NCBI GenBank assembly: GCA_015064665.1
Contig: SVRU01000054.1
Coordinates: forward strand, 1-18,806
Reading direction: 5' to 3'
Length of the DNA stretch: 18,806 nucleotides
Source of the DNA: Oscillospiraceae bacterium
GTDB taxonomy: Bacteria > Bacillota_A > Clostridia > Oscillospirales > CAG-272
The position numbers and the translations under genes are program-made. Below, piece by piece: positions 13,759 through 18,806 of this stretch. The notes beneath the pieces were generated by a model that worked only from the letters and a program-made list of their open reading frames with translations, was not told the DNA's origin and searched no databases. How positions within the stretch are numbered: the stretch's first letter is position 1; each line of letters begins with the position of its first letter.

Positions 13759-14895
13759 ATGAAACGATTTGGATTAAAGAGGATTGCCCTCTTATTATTT
13801 ATACTACAGCTCTTTTTCATACTTGGCGGAACAAGTGTGTTTGCTTCTGAAATCGGAGAAGCTTCGGACAAGGTATTATCTGAAGAATATTTTTGCACAC
13901 AGGCAGGCGTGTCAAATAAATCGGCTGACATAAAGATATCATCAAGGTTTTACGAACTATTATTTAACAAATTAAAGGACAAAAATCAAAGGCTTTATCT
14001 TATTCCCGGCGGCGACGTTTTCGGAATAAGAATTAAGGAAAAGGAAGTTACGGTAAGCTCAGCAAAGGACAACTCTGCATTGAAGCGAGGAGATAAAATA
14101 CTTTCGGTTTCGGGCACTGAAATAAAGGAAGCCGCGGATATTGAAAAGGCGCTTGAAGGCTACAAGGGCGGCGCAGTCAATATTGATATTATACGCGGCG
14201 GTGAAAAAATGACGGTAACCGTAATTCCGAAATACGAAGGCGGAGCATACAAGCTCGGCATAACCCTCAAACGAGCCGCGTGCGGAATAGGCACGGTAAG
14301 CTTTATCGACCCCCAAACAGGCGCATTTGGCGGTCTTGGACACGGAGTATGCGACTCGGAAAGCGGAAATCTCGTTGAACTAAGCGCGGGGGAGGCAACG
14401 GGAGTTATTCTCGGCGGTGTAACTCGCGGCGAGATAGGAAAACCCGGCGAGCTGTCGGGCGTGTTAAATAAAAAATGTATCGGAAGTATCGACAAGAATA
14501 GCGAATGCGGAGTCTTCGGTGTGTTTGACAATTATAACGTCGATGATGCGACCCCCTTACCCGTGGCAAAAAAGAAGGAAATAAAGCTCGGAGAAGCCGA
14601 GATAATCTCAACGGTTAAAGGCGGCAAAAAATCAAGCTACAAAATTGAAATTACCGAAATAGATATTAACTCCACCGGCTCGAAATCATTCAAAATAAAG
14701 GTCACCGACCCGATGCTCATCGCCCTGACGGGCGGCATCGTTCGCGGAATGAGCGGCAGCCCTATCATTCAGAACGGCAAAATCGTCGGCGCGGTAACAC
14801 ACGTTATGATAGCCGAGCCAACCGAGGGGTATGGGATATTTATAGAAAACATGCTGAATGCGGCAAAAAGTGAGATTCAGACGAAAGCGGCATAA
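13759..14895 (+). CDS. spoIVB: SpoIVB serine peptidase (S55), SigmaK checkpoint signal
   Basis: A 378-residue exported protease. After a membrane anchor at about 7-28, a PDZ domain spans roughly 85-160 (SALKRGDKILSVSGTEI). The S55 protease domain has H195 (GLGHGVCD), D317 (KVTDPM) and S332 (GMSGSPI). The conserved end [20 protein letters not shown] follows. In Bacillus, SpoIVB is secreted from the forespore and cleaves SpoIVFA, freeing SpoIVFB to activate pro-SigmaK. All three catalytic residues are present, so it should be active. Many Clostridia lack the SpoIVF pair yet keep SpoIVB, so its target here is open. The usual partner spo0A is not in the 3' neighbourhood, which holds a sugar-acid module. 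A diverged 3' fragment lies at 17907-18216. Confidence 0.95.
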   Translation: MKRFGLKRIALLLFILQLFFILGGTSVFASEIGEASDKVLSEEYFCTQAGVSNKSADIKISSRFYELLFNKLKDKNQRLYLIPGGDVFGIRIKEKEVTVSSAKDNSALKRGDKILSVSGTEIKEAADIEKALEGYKGGAVNIDIIRGGEKMTVTVIPKYEGGAYKLGITLKRAACGIGTVSFIDPQTGAFGGLGHGVCDSESGNLVELSAGEATGVILGGVTRGEIGKPGELSGVLNKKCIGSIDKNSECGVFGVFDNYNVDDATPLPVAKKKEIKLGEAEIISTVKGGKKSSYKIEITEIDINSTGSKSFKIKVTDPMLIALTGGIVRGMSGSPIIQNGKIVGAVTHVMIAEPTEGYGIFIENMLNAAKSEIQTKAA

Positions 14896-14914
14896 AAACA
14901 AAATACAACAAAGC

Positions 14915-14957
14915 AAGCGAATGTTCGATACCTTTCGGTAAGAAACATTCGCTTTTT
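14915..14957 (+). terminator. Intrinsic terminator of spoIVB
   Basis: A perfect 11-bp stem AAGCGAATGTT (14915-14925) / AACATTCGCTT (14944-14954) has an inner TACC/GGTA pairing and ends in TTTTT, C and more T residues. On the minus strand the hairpin is followed by a weaker T-rich stretch, so it may partly stop the convergent SDR transcript as well. Confidence 0.92.
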
Positions 14958-14996
14958 CTTTTTTATGGCTAAGCAAATGACTCAGCTCAATTTGAT

Positions 14997-15776
14997 TTAT
15001 TCATTTGGAATTATCGGATAGAGCTGAATTGTATTGCCGCCGTCAACCACAAGCTCTGCTCCTGTGGTATTTCTTGCGTGAGCAACGAAATAATATACGG
15101 CGTCAGCGATATCCTCGCCAACAGCGACGTCACCGATTGGGGTAAAGCGCGAAGGAATATTCTTATAAAAGTCGGGATTTTTCTCCCATCTGTCGGTCTT
15201 TATCATACCGGGTAAAACTGCGTTAACTCGGATATTGAATTTTCCAAGGTCGAGCGCGAGGGCGCGCATAAGACCGAGCTGACCGCCCTTCGAGGCTACG
15301 TATGCCACTCTGTCGGGTATTGCACGGTAGGCAGTATTTGAGTTGATAAAAACTATATTACCGCCGCCATTTTCCTTCATTCGTTTTGCCGCACGCTCCG
15401 AGAGGCAATAATTCCAGACAACGTTAGTATTTATGACCTTCATAAAATCGGTCAAAGGATTCTCAAATATCTTTTGCTCAAGTCCCTGATCTGCTGCATT
15501 GAGAACAAGCGCTTCCACAAAAAGCCCTCTTGCATCAATATCCGCAAACATTTTCTCCACCGACTCCTCGTCAACAGTTCTTTCGTCGATAAGTGAATCG
15601 ATATTGTAACCAATTATCTGCACATCGGGGAATTTTGCTTTGTATTCTTTTTCAGCCGCATGTACCTTCTCCATGCTTCTTCCCGTAAAGATCACATTAT
15701 ATCCCTCGGATGCAAACTTTTCTACTATTGCAACACCTGTGTTTATGCAGGCACCGGTTATTAAAACTGTTTTCAT
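14997..15776 (-). CDS. SDR-family oxidoreductase
   Basis: A 259-residue short-chain dehydrogenase/reductase. The nucleotide-binding loop is TGACINTG (7-14), a variant in which the middle glycine is Asn-Thr. NAAD (93-96) stands for the usual NNAG. S146, Y159 and K163 (YVASK) form the catalytic set, followed by VNAVLPGMIKTD and the end DGGNTIQLYP. TGR at 31-33 leaves NAD versus NADP preference open. The frame extends to a TTG at 15788, but the ATG at 15776 has GAGGTG just upstream and is preferred. It follows the dehydratase gene by 8 nt, so it probably acts on a sugar, a sugar acid or a keto-sugar acid in the same pathway. The exact substrate is unknown. Confidence 0.85.
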   Translation of the reverse strand: MKTVLITGACINTGVAIVEKFASEGYNVIFTGRSMEKVHAAEKEYKAKFPDVQIIGYNIDSLIDERTVDEESVEKMFADIDARGLFVEALVLNAADQGLEQKIFENPLTDFMKVINTNVVWNYCLSERAAKRMKENGGGNIVFINSNTAYRAIPDRVAYVASKGGQLGLMRALALDLGKFNIRVNAVLPGMIKTDRWEKNPDFYKNIPSRFTPIGDVAVGEDIADAVYYFVAHARNTTGAELVVDGGNTIQLYPIIPNE

Positions 15777-15784
15777 TGCACACC

Positions 15785-16945
15785 TCAAAAATAAAATTTC
15801 GTCTTTACAGGTCTGATGTCAGTGAGCGCTCCCGTGTAGTGCCTTAAATTATGCTCAACGTAAGGATGTTCAAGGCAAGCCTTTTCGTTAAGTTCAATAC
15901 CGAGCCCGGGTTTATCACCGATTTTTATACGCCCGTTCTCGTAAATCAAGTTTTCATTCGTCACGTCACAACGCCATTCCACATCGCTATACATTATTTC
16001 AAGAATACAGAAGTTCGGACAGCAAGCCGCAAGCTGAAGGGTTGCGGCGTTTGCGATAGGGCCTGACGGATTATGCGGAGCGAAGGGAATGTAATTTGCC
16101 TCCGCGATAGCGGCGATCTTCTTCAATTCCATAATTCCACCCGCGTGGGAGATATCCGGTTGGATATAATCAGCGGCGCGGCGACGAAACAGCTCATTAT
16201 AATCAAAGCGGGTATATAATCTTTCGCCCGCAGAAATAGGTACGGGAGACTTTGCCCTTACAGCTTCGAGCGCCTCAATATTGTTCGGCGGTACGGGCTC
16301 TTCGAGGAACATTGGCTTAAACTGCGCTACCTCTTGCGCAATTTTGATTCCTGTTGGCACGTCAAATCTGCCATGAGCCTCGATAAGCAGGTCCACCGCA
16401 TCACCCACCGCATCACGCACGGCAGCAATACAATGGAGCGCCTTGTCGAATTCCTTGTTTGATATCTCTAAATAACTCTTTCCGAAAGGATCCCATTTCA
16501 TAGCAGTAACACCGCGTTTTACCGCCTCTTTTGCTTTTTCGGCGAATTCCTCGGGTTCTTTTGCTCCCGCGAACCAACCGTTGACGTATATGCGGCAATC
16601 CTCGTTGACCTTGCCTCCGAGAAGCTGATATACAGGAACGCCAAGCGATTTTCCAAGAATATCCCAAAGTGCCATCTCGACCGCCGATAGCGCAGACATA
16701 AGCACCGCACCACCACGCCAATAAGCATCTCTGTAAATATCGTGATAATGCTTCTCTATCTGTCGTGGGTCCTTGCCCACAAGATAACTTTTTATATGCT
16801 CGATAGCACCCACAAGCGCCTTTTCCTTGTATTCGAGCGTCCCCTCACCGACACCGTCAATACCTTCATCTGTACAAACCTTTACGAATACCCAGTTTGT
16901 GCGGAAGCAATCGACAACAAATACTTTAACGTCTGTAACCTTCAC
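15785..16945 (-). CDS. Enolase-superfamily acid-sugar dehydratase (galactonate dehydratase-like)
   Basis: A 386-residue member of the mandelate-racemase subgroup. A capping domain covers about 1-125, followed by a (beta/alpha) barrel. Three carboxylates spaced by 26 residues fit the Mg2+ site: E189 (IEAHGRF), E215 (FLEEPVPP) and E241 (SAGERLYTR). The base pair is D264 (QPDISHAGG) with H291 (APHNPSGP), and H191 matches the acid histidine of galactonate dehydratase. The reaction would be loss of water from an aldonic acid to a 2-keto-3-deoxy acid. The first ligand is Glu where Escherichia coli DgoD has Asp, so the exact substrate is uncertain. Translation starts at GTG with AAGGAGGAGA upstream. 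It leads the operon with the SDR. Confidence 0.88.
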   Translation of the reverse strand: MKVTDVKVFVVDCFRTNWVFVKVCTDEGIDGVGEGTLEYKEKALVGAIEHIKSYLVGKDPRQIEKHYHDIYRDAYWRGGAVLMSALSAVEMALWDILGKSLGVPVYQLLGGKVNEDCRIYVNGWFAGAKEPEEFAEKAKEAVKRGVTAMKWDPFGKSYLEISNKEFDKALHCIAAVRDAVGDAVDLLIEAHGRFDVPTGIKIAQEVAQFKPMFLEEPVPPNNIEALEAVRAKSPVPISAGERLYTRFDYNELFRRRAADYIQPDISHAGGIMELKKIAAIAEANYIPFAPHNPSGPIANAATLQLAACCPNFCILEIMYSDVEWRCDVTNENLIYENGRIKIGDKPGLGIELNEKACLEHPYVEHNLRHYTGALTDIRPVKTKFYF

Positions 16946-16958
16946 AATTATCTCCTCC

Positions 16959-16987
16959 TTGACAGGCTTTCTATTTTATTGTATAAT
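16959..16987 (+). promoter_or_regulatory. Perfect-consensus promoter of the AraC-type regulator
   Basis: TTGACA (16959-16964), exactly 17 nt, then TATAAT (16982-16987): a perfect match to the vegetative consensus. The start site would be near 16994, leaving a 60-nt leader. The -35 overlaps the complement of the dehydratase Shine-Dalgarno (16951-16960), so this promoter sits inside the 5' end of the divergent transcript. Confidence 0.8.
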
Positions 16988-17002
16988 ATTTTTTAACTAC
17001 AA
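16973..17002 (-). promoter_or_regulatory. Candidate promoter of the dehydratase-SDR operon
   Basis: On the minus strand TTGTAG (17002-16997), an 18-nt spacer and TAAAAT (16978-16973) would start transcription about 20 nt before the GTG start codon. It overlaps the divergent promoter at 16959-16987 almost completely, so polymerase can occupy only one at a time. The match is moderate. Confidence 0.4.
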
Positions 17003-17011
17003 TATATAGTT
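16995..17011. promoter_or_regulatory. Imperfect inverted repeat, possible regulator site
   Basis: AACTA (16995-16999) and TAGTT (17007-17011) flank 7 nt. The repeat covers the -35 of the candidate dehydratase promoter and the expected start site of the regulator gene, where an AraC-type protein could bind. The arms are short and AT-rich. Confidence 0.25.
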
Positions 17012-17053
17012 TTTTTGCCATTTTTATTAGATTTCTTAGCATTGTGAGGCTAT

Positions 17054-17869
17054 ATGAAAAAAATAATTCTGCCCGATATCGTCGCTGCGGGGATTTATAA
17101 CGCACAAATTGCGCATAAAAATAAAACAATTACTCCCATTAGAAAAACAACGATGTTTGAAATTGAGCTCTCATTAGATAATGGAGGTATCTCCTATATA
17201 AACGACACTTCACACCTGATTACACAGAACACCGTTATATGTGCTAAACCGGGACAAATTCGTCATACCAAGCTGCCCTTTAAATGTTATTACATTCATA
17301 TAATAGTCAGCGAAGGCGATCTTTTTGATCTTCTATCCTCCCTCCCCGATTTTTTTGATCTGCCCGATGTAAAGGATATTAAAGAAACATTGACAGCCCT
17401 CTGCGAAAGCTATAATAACGGTGCGTCAAAGGAAGATATTCTTATTCAAAGCCTTTTACTGAATCTGATATACACTCTTGATAAAAGAGCCGACTCATAT
17501 AAAAAGGCGTATCAACCTAAATCAAGCAATCGAAAAGTCATAGAACAAACTATACAATATATTAAAAGCAATCTTTCGGACGAATTATCCTTAGAGTCGT
17601 TGTCCGAAAGAGCGAATTTCAGTCCGATATATTTTCACAAGCTGTTCAAAGCATCTACCGGAAGAAATCTACGTAACTACATCGAGGAGCAACGAATAAA
17701 AAAGGCAATCGAGCTTCTGACCTCCACCTCCAAAACACTGACACAAATTGCATATGAATGCGGTTTTTCATCACAATCGTATTTCAGCTATGCATTCAAA
17801 AGAAAAACCAAGTCTACCCCCCGTGAATATGCGAAAAAGATTCAATTAAAATATGAAAATGTGAAATAA
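17054..17869 (+). CDS. AraC-family transcriptional regulator
   Basis: A 271-residue regulator. The N-terminal part (about 1-100) has the alternating beta pattern of a sugar-binding cupin domain (FEIELSLDNGGISYIND, then NTVICAKPGQIRH). The C-terminal AraC domain (about 160-265) has two helix-turn-helix units: LSLESLSERANFSPIYFHKLF near 179-199 and TLTQIAYECGFSSQSYFSYAF near 228-248, ending KSTPREYAKK. It is transcribed divergently from the dehydratase-SDR pair with a shared 108-bp control region, so it probably senses the sugar acid (or its precursor) and controls those genes. GAGG lies 4-5 nt before the ATG. No clear terminator follows. Confidence 0.92.
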   Translation: MKKIILPDIVAAGIYNAQIAHKNKTITPIRKTTMFEIELSLDNGGISYINDTSHLITQNTVICAKPGQIRHTKLPFKCYYIHIIVSEGDLFDLLSSLPDFFDLPDVKDIKETLTALCESYNNGASKEDILIQSLLLNLIYTLDKRADSYKKAYQPKSSNRKVIEQTIQYIKSNLSDELSLESLSERANFSPIYFHKLFKASTGRNLRNYIEEQRIKKAIELLTSTSKTLTQIAYECGFSSQSYFSYAFKRKTKSTPREYAKKIQLKYENVK

Positions 17870-17906
17870 TTTTTCAACTTTTGTTGTCTTTTATTGACCA
17901 CACACC

Positions 17907-18016
17907 TGAGTGGCTCTCCCATCATTCAAAACGGAATGCTCGTCGGCGCTGTCACGCACGTCATGATAGCCGAGCCAACCGAGGGATACGGAATATTTAT
18001 ACTCCTTGCGAGCTGA
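17907..18016 (+). pseudogene. spoIVB 3' remnant, first part
   Basis: The frame reads [20 protein letters not shown] then [12 protein letters not shown], matching residues 332-362 of the intact SpoIVB at 13759-14895 with two changes in 31. By hand count, 76 of 93 bases agree, and nearly all differences are synonymous. Nothing upstream of 17907 is similar, and the frame runs into foreign sequence at 18001 and stops at TGA 18014-18016. It has no start, His or Asp region, so it is a fragment and not a gene. Confidence 0.85.
17966..18000 (+). repeat. 35-bp direct repeat, left copy
   Basis: The 35 bases beginning ATAGCCGAGCC and ending GGAATATTTAT recur at 18133-18167 with one difference (GAGGGATAC versus GAGGGGTAC). 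A third version lies in intact spoIVB at 14809-14843, two bases different from the right copy. The pair flanks the 132-bp insert. Confidence 0.9.
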
Positions 18017-18132
18017 CCGAAATACTTCGGTCGTGTATCGCACTTCGTTTTGCTAATCGCAAAACGCTCGCGGAGCAATCTGCGCTCGCTCACCGACAAG
18101 CAAGCTTGCCGACTCGCTTCGCTTGATTATGT
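18001..18132. repeat. 132-bp hairpin-rich insert inside the spoIVB remnant
   Basis: Non-spoIVB sequence between the 35-bp direct repeats. It contains GACCGAA-ATAC-TTCGGTC (18015-18032, 7-bp stem), CGTTTTGC-TAATC-GCAAAACG (18046-18066, 8-bp stem) and the palindrome GCAAGCTTGC (18100-18109). It also has several CTCGC/GCGAG motifs. It codes for nothing convincing and has no obvious terminal inverted repeats. It resembles a REP-like or other small non-autonomous palindromic element, or a structured RNA. Confidence 0.6.
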
Positions 18133-18167
18133 ATAGCCGAGCCAACCGAGGGGTACGGAATATTTAT
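18133..18167 (+). repeat. 35-bp direct repeat, right copy
   Basis: Right-hand copy of the repeat at 17966-18000, 34 of 35 bases identical. It forms the start of the second spoIVB remnant. Confidence 0.9.
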
Positions 18168-18216
18168 CAAGAATATGCTCAGTGCGGCGCAAATGCCCAT
18201 GGCGAAGGCATCTTAA
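18133..18216 (+). pseudogene. spoIVB 3' remnant, second part
   Basis: The frame resumes as [20 protein letters not shown] and ends MPMAKAS with TAA at 18214-18216. It corresponds to the last 28 residues of intact SpoIVB, with the same [12 protein letters not shown](K/E)NML core and a diverged tail. Its first 35 bases repeat the end of the first part, and the offset between the copies (167 bp) is not a multiple of three. Removing one repeat and the insert rejoins a continuous spoIVB 3' end from 17907 to 18216. Confidence 0.85.
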
Positions 18217-18223
18217 AGACAAA

Positions 18224-18298
18224 CCCCATAAAAATGTTGTCCTTATTGTAACACGCTCCTGTTTGGTGTTATTTTAAGGACAACAACTATTTTTGGGG
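18224..18298. repeat. 75-bp imperfect palindrome
   Basis: Arms of 20 bp, TGTTGTCCTTATTGTAACAC (18235-18254) and the complement of it at 18266-18285, agree at 17 of 20 positions with an 11-nt centre. The symmetry continues outward through A/T runs to CCCC (18224-18227) and GGGG (18295-18298). As RNA it would be one long hairpin. It could be a miniature insertion element, a recombination site or a bidirectional terminator after the remnant. Confidence 0.7.
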
Positions 18299-18302
18299 AA
18301 AG

Positions 18303-18326
18303 ATGTTGTCCTTATTATAACACACT
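18303..18326. repeat. Extra direct copy of the palindrome arm
   Basis: The 24 bases beginning ATGTTGTCCTTATT repeat 18234-18257 with 22 matches, 69 bp downstream and in the same orientation. The region therefore has three copies of the motif, two direct and one inverted. Confidence 0.75.
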
Positions 18327-18400
18327 ACCCTTTCTTGAACGATACCATATCATTATAGGTGACTATATTTCCATTCCGTCTTGAACAAGCACAAAAAATA

Positions 18401-18429
18401 TTGACTTTCATCACAAAATAAGCTATAAT
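18401..18429 (+). promoter_or_regulatory. Promoter of the right-edge lipoprotein gene
   Basis: TTGACT (18401-18406), a 17-nt spacer and TATAAT (18424-18429) form a near-consensus vegetative promoter. The leader is about 33 nt and has GGAGGTG (18456-18462) 5 nt before the ATG at 18468. The stretch 18327-18400 before it shows nothing recognisable. Confidence 0.75.
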
Positions 18430-18467
18430 TATAAACGTATAATTTCCATTATGTTGGAGGTGCATTT

Positions 18468-18806
18468 ATGAAAAAGATTGTATGGGTCCTTTTGTCTTTA
18501 TCTTTTATCTGCTTGTTTGTTCTGTCCTCATGCGACAGCACGGATAACAATCCAATTGATAACAACCAACAATCAACCGAGGAAACAAGTGACAATCCTA
18601 TCAATTGCCAGCACACTTTTGGGGATTGGAATACTGTCAAAAAAGCAACCTGCAAAGAAGAGGGCAAGCGAGTTAGAACCTGCAGTATCTGTGCAGAGGC
18701 AGAGGAAGAAGCTATTTCCAAAAGTGAAACCCATACGATTGTTACCGATATTGCAGTTTCAGCGACTTGTAAAGATACGGGCCTGACCGAAGGTAGTCAT
18801 TGCTCT
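18468..18806 (+). CDS. Cysteine-rich lipoprotein, N-terminal part
   Basis: 113 codons of an open frame that runs off the right edge. The signal peptide MKKIVWVLLSLSFICLFVLS ends in the lipobox LSSC with Cys22. A short Asn/Gln/Ser/Thr/Glu linker follows (about 23-45). From about residue 47 a repeat-like module appears: CQHTFGDW, then ATCKEEGKRVRTCSIC, then SATCKDTGLTEGSHCS. Regular Cys and His spacing like this is common in clostridial surface proteins and looks like small zinc-ribbon or disulphide-linked units. The role is unknown. Sequence to the right is needed to see whether repeats continue or a catalytic or binding domain follows. Confidence 0.8.
   Translation, partial: MKKIVWVLLSLSFICLFVLSSCDSTDNNPIDNNQQSTEETSDNPINCQHTFGDWNTVKKATCKEEGKRVRTCSICAEAEEEAISKSETHTIVTDIAVSATCKDTGLTEGSHCS

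Noticed and set aside
15777..15788. TTG start for the SDR gene at 15788
   Set aside because: The ATG four codons later has GAGGTG at a good distance and begins directly with the conserved MKTVLITG strand. The TTG overlaps the stop codon of the dehydratase.
17881..18126. 81-codon plus-strand open frame
   Set aside because: It crosses the spoIVB remnant in the wrong frame and then the hairpin insert; its composition is not protein-like and it has no ribosome-binding site.
18234..18326. Possible CRISPR or tandem repeat array
   Set aside because: There are only two direct copies plus one inverted copy, with no regular spacers and no cas genes nearby.
18478..18786. 102-codon open frame overlapping the right-edge lipoprotein
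   Set aside because: It is in another frame of the lipoprotein gene, which has the promoter, Shine-Dalgarno, signal peptide and lipobox.

Overview
The window looks like part of the chromosome of an endospore-forming member of the Clostridia (Firmicutes). The evidence is the Clostridia-type S10 ribosomal operon with a long structured leader, an HPr kinase/phosphorylase, a proofreading-deficient PolA, and two sporulation genes: a SipL-type SPOCS/LysM coat morphogenesis protein and the SpoIVB signalling protease. Shine-Dalgarno sites are strong (AAGGAGG type). Base composition is moderate in genes and very AT-rich between them. No species can be named from the sequence alone.

Region 1 (1-5285, minus strand): the S10 operon in canonical order, rpsJ-rplC-rplD-rplW-rplB-rpsS-rplV-rpsC-rplP-rpmC-rpsQ. 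The last gene runs off the left edge. It is driven by a promoter near 5257-5285 with an A/T-rich upstream tract and has a leader of about 255 nt with hairpins. A second set of hairpins lies between rpsJ and rplC. Region 2 (5286-9173, plus): an eight-helix membrane protein of unknown function and polA, two bases apart, closed by a strong terminator. Region 3 (9175-11930, minus): sipL with a SigmaE-like promoter, and hprK with its own vegetative promoter and terminator.

Region 4 (11951-14957, plus): a SurA/PrsA-like lipoprotein and an overlapping small protein that resembles a worn-down histidine-kinase ATPase fold, then spoIVB with a SigmaG-like promoter and a strong terminator. Region 5 (14997-17869): a small sugar-acid module made of an enolase-superfamily dehydratase and an SDR oxidoreductase (minus) and a divergent AraC-type regulator (plus). 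A perfect-consensus promoter for the regulator is interleaved with a candidate promoter for the catabolic genes. Region 6 (17870-18806): a remnant of the 3' end of a second spoIVB, split by a 132-bp hairpin-rich insert between 35-bp direct repeats; then a 75-bp imperfect palindrome with an extra half copy; then the start of a cysteine-rich lipoprotein that runs off the right edge.

The most interesting structure is the sugar-acid module lying between an intact spoIVB and a diverged spoIVB 3' fragment. The fragment differs from the resident gene almost only at synonymous sites, so it probably derives from another functional spoIVB. This is the footprint expected if the module arrived by recombination or insertion at the spoIVB 3' end.
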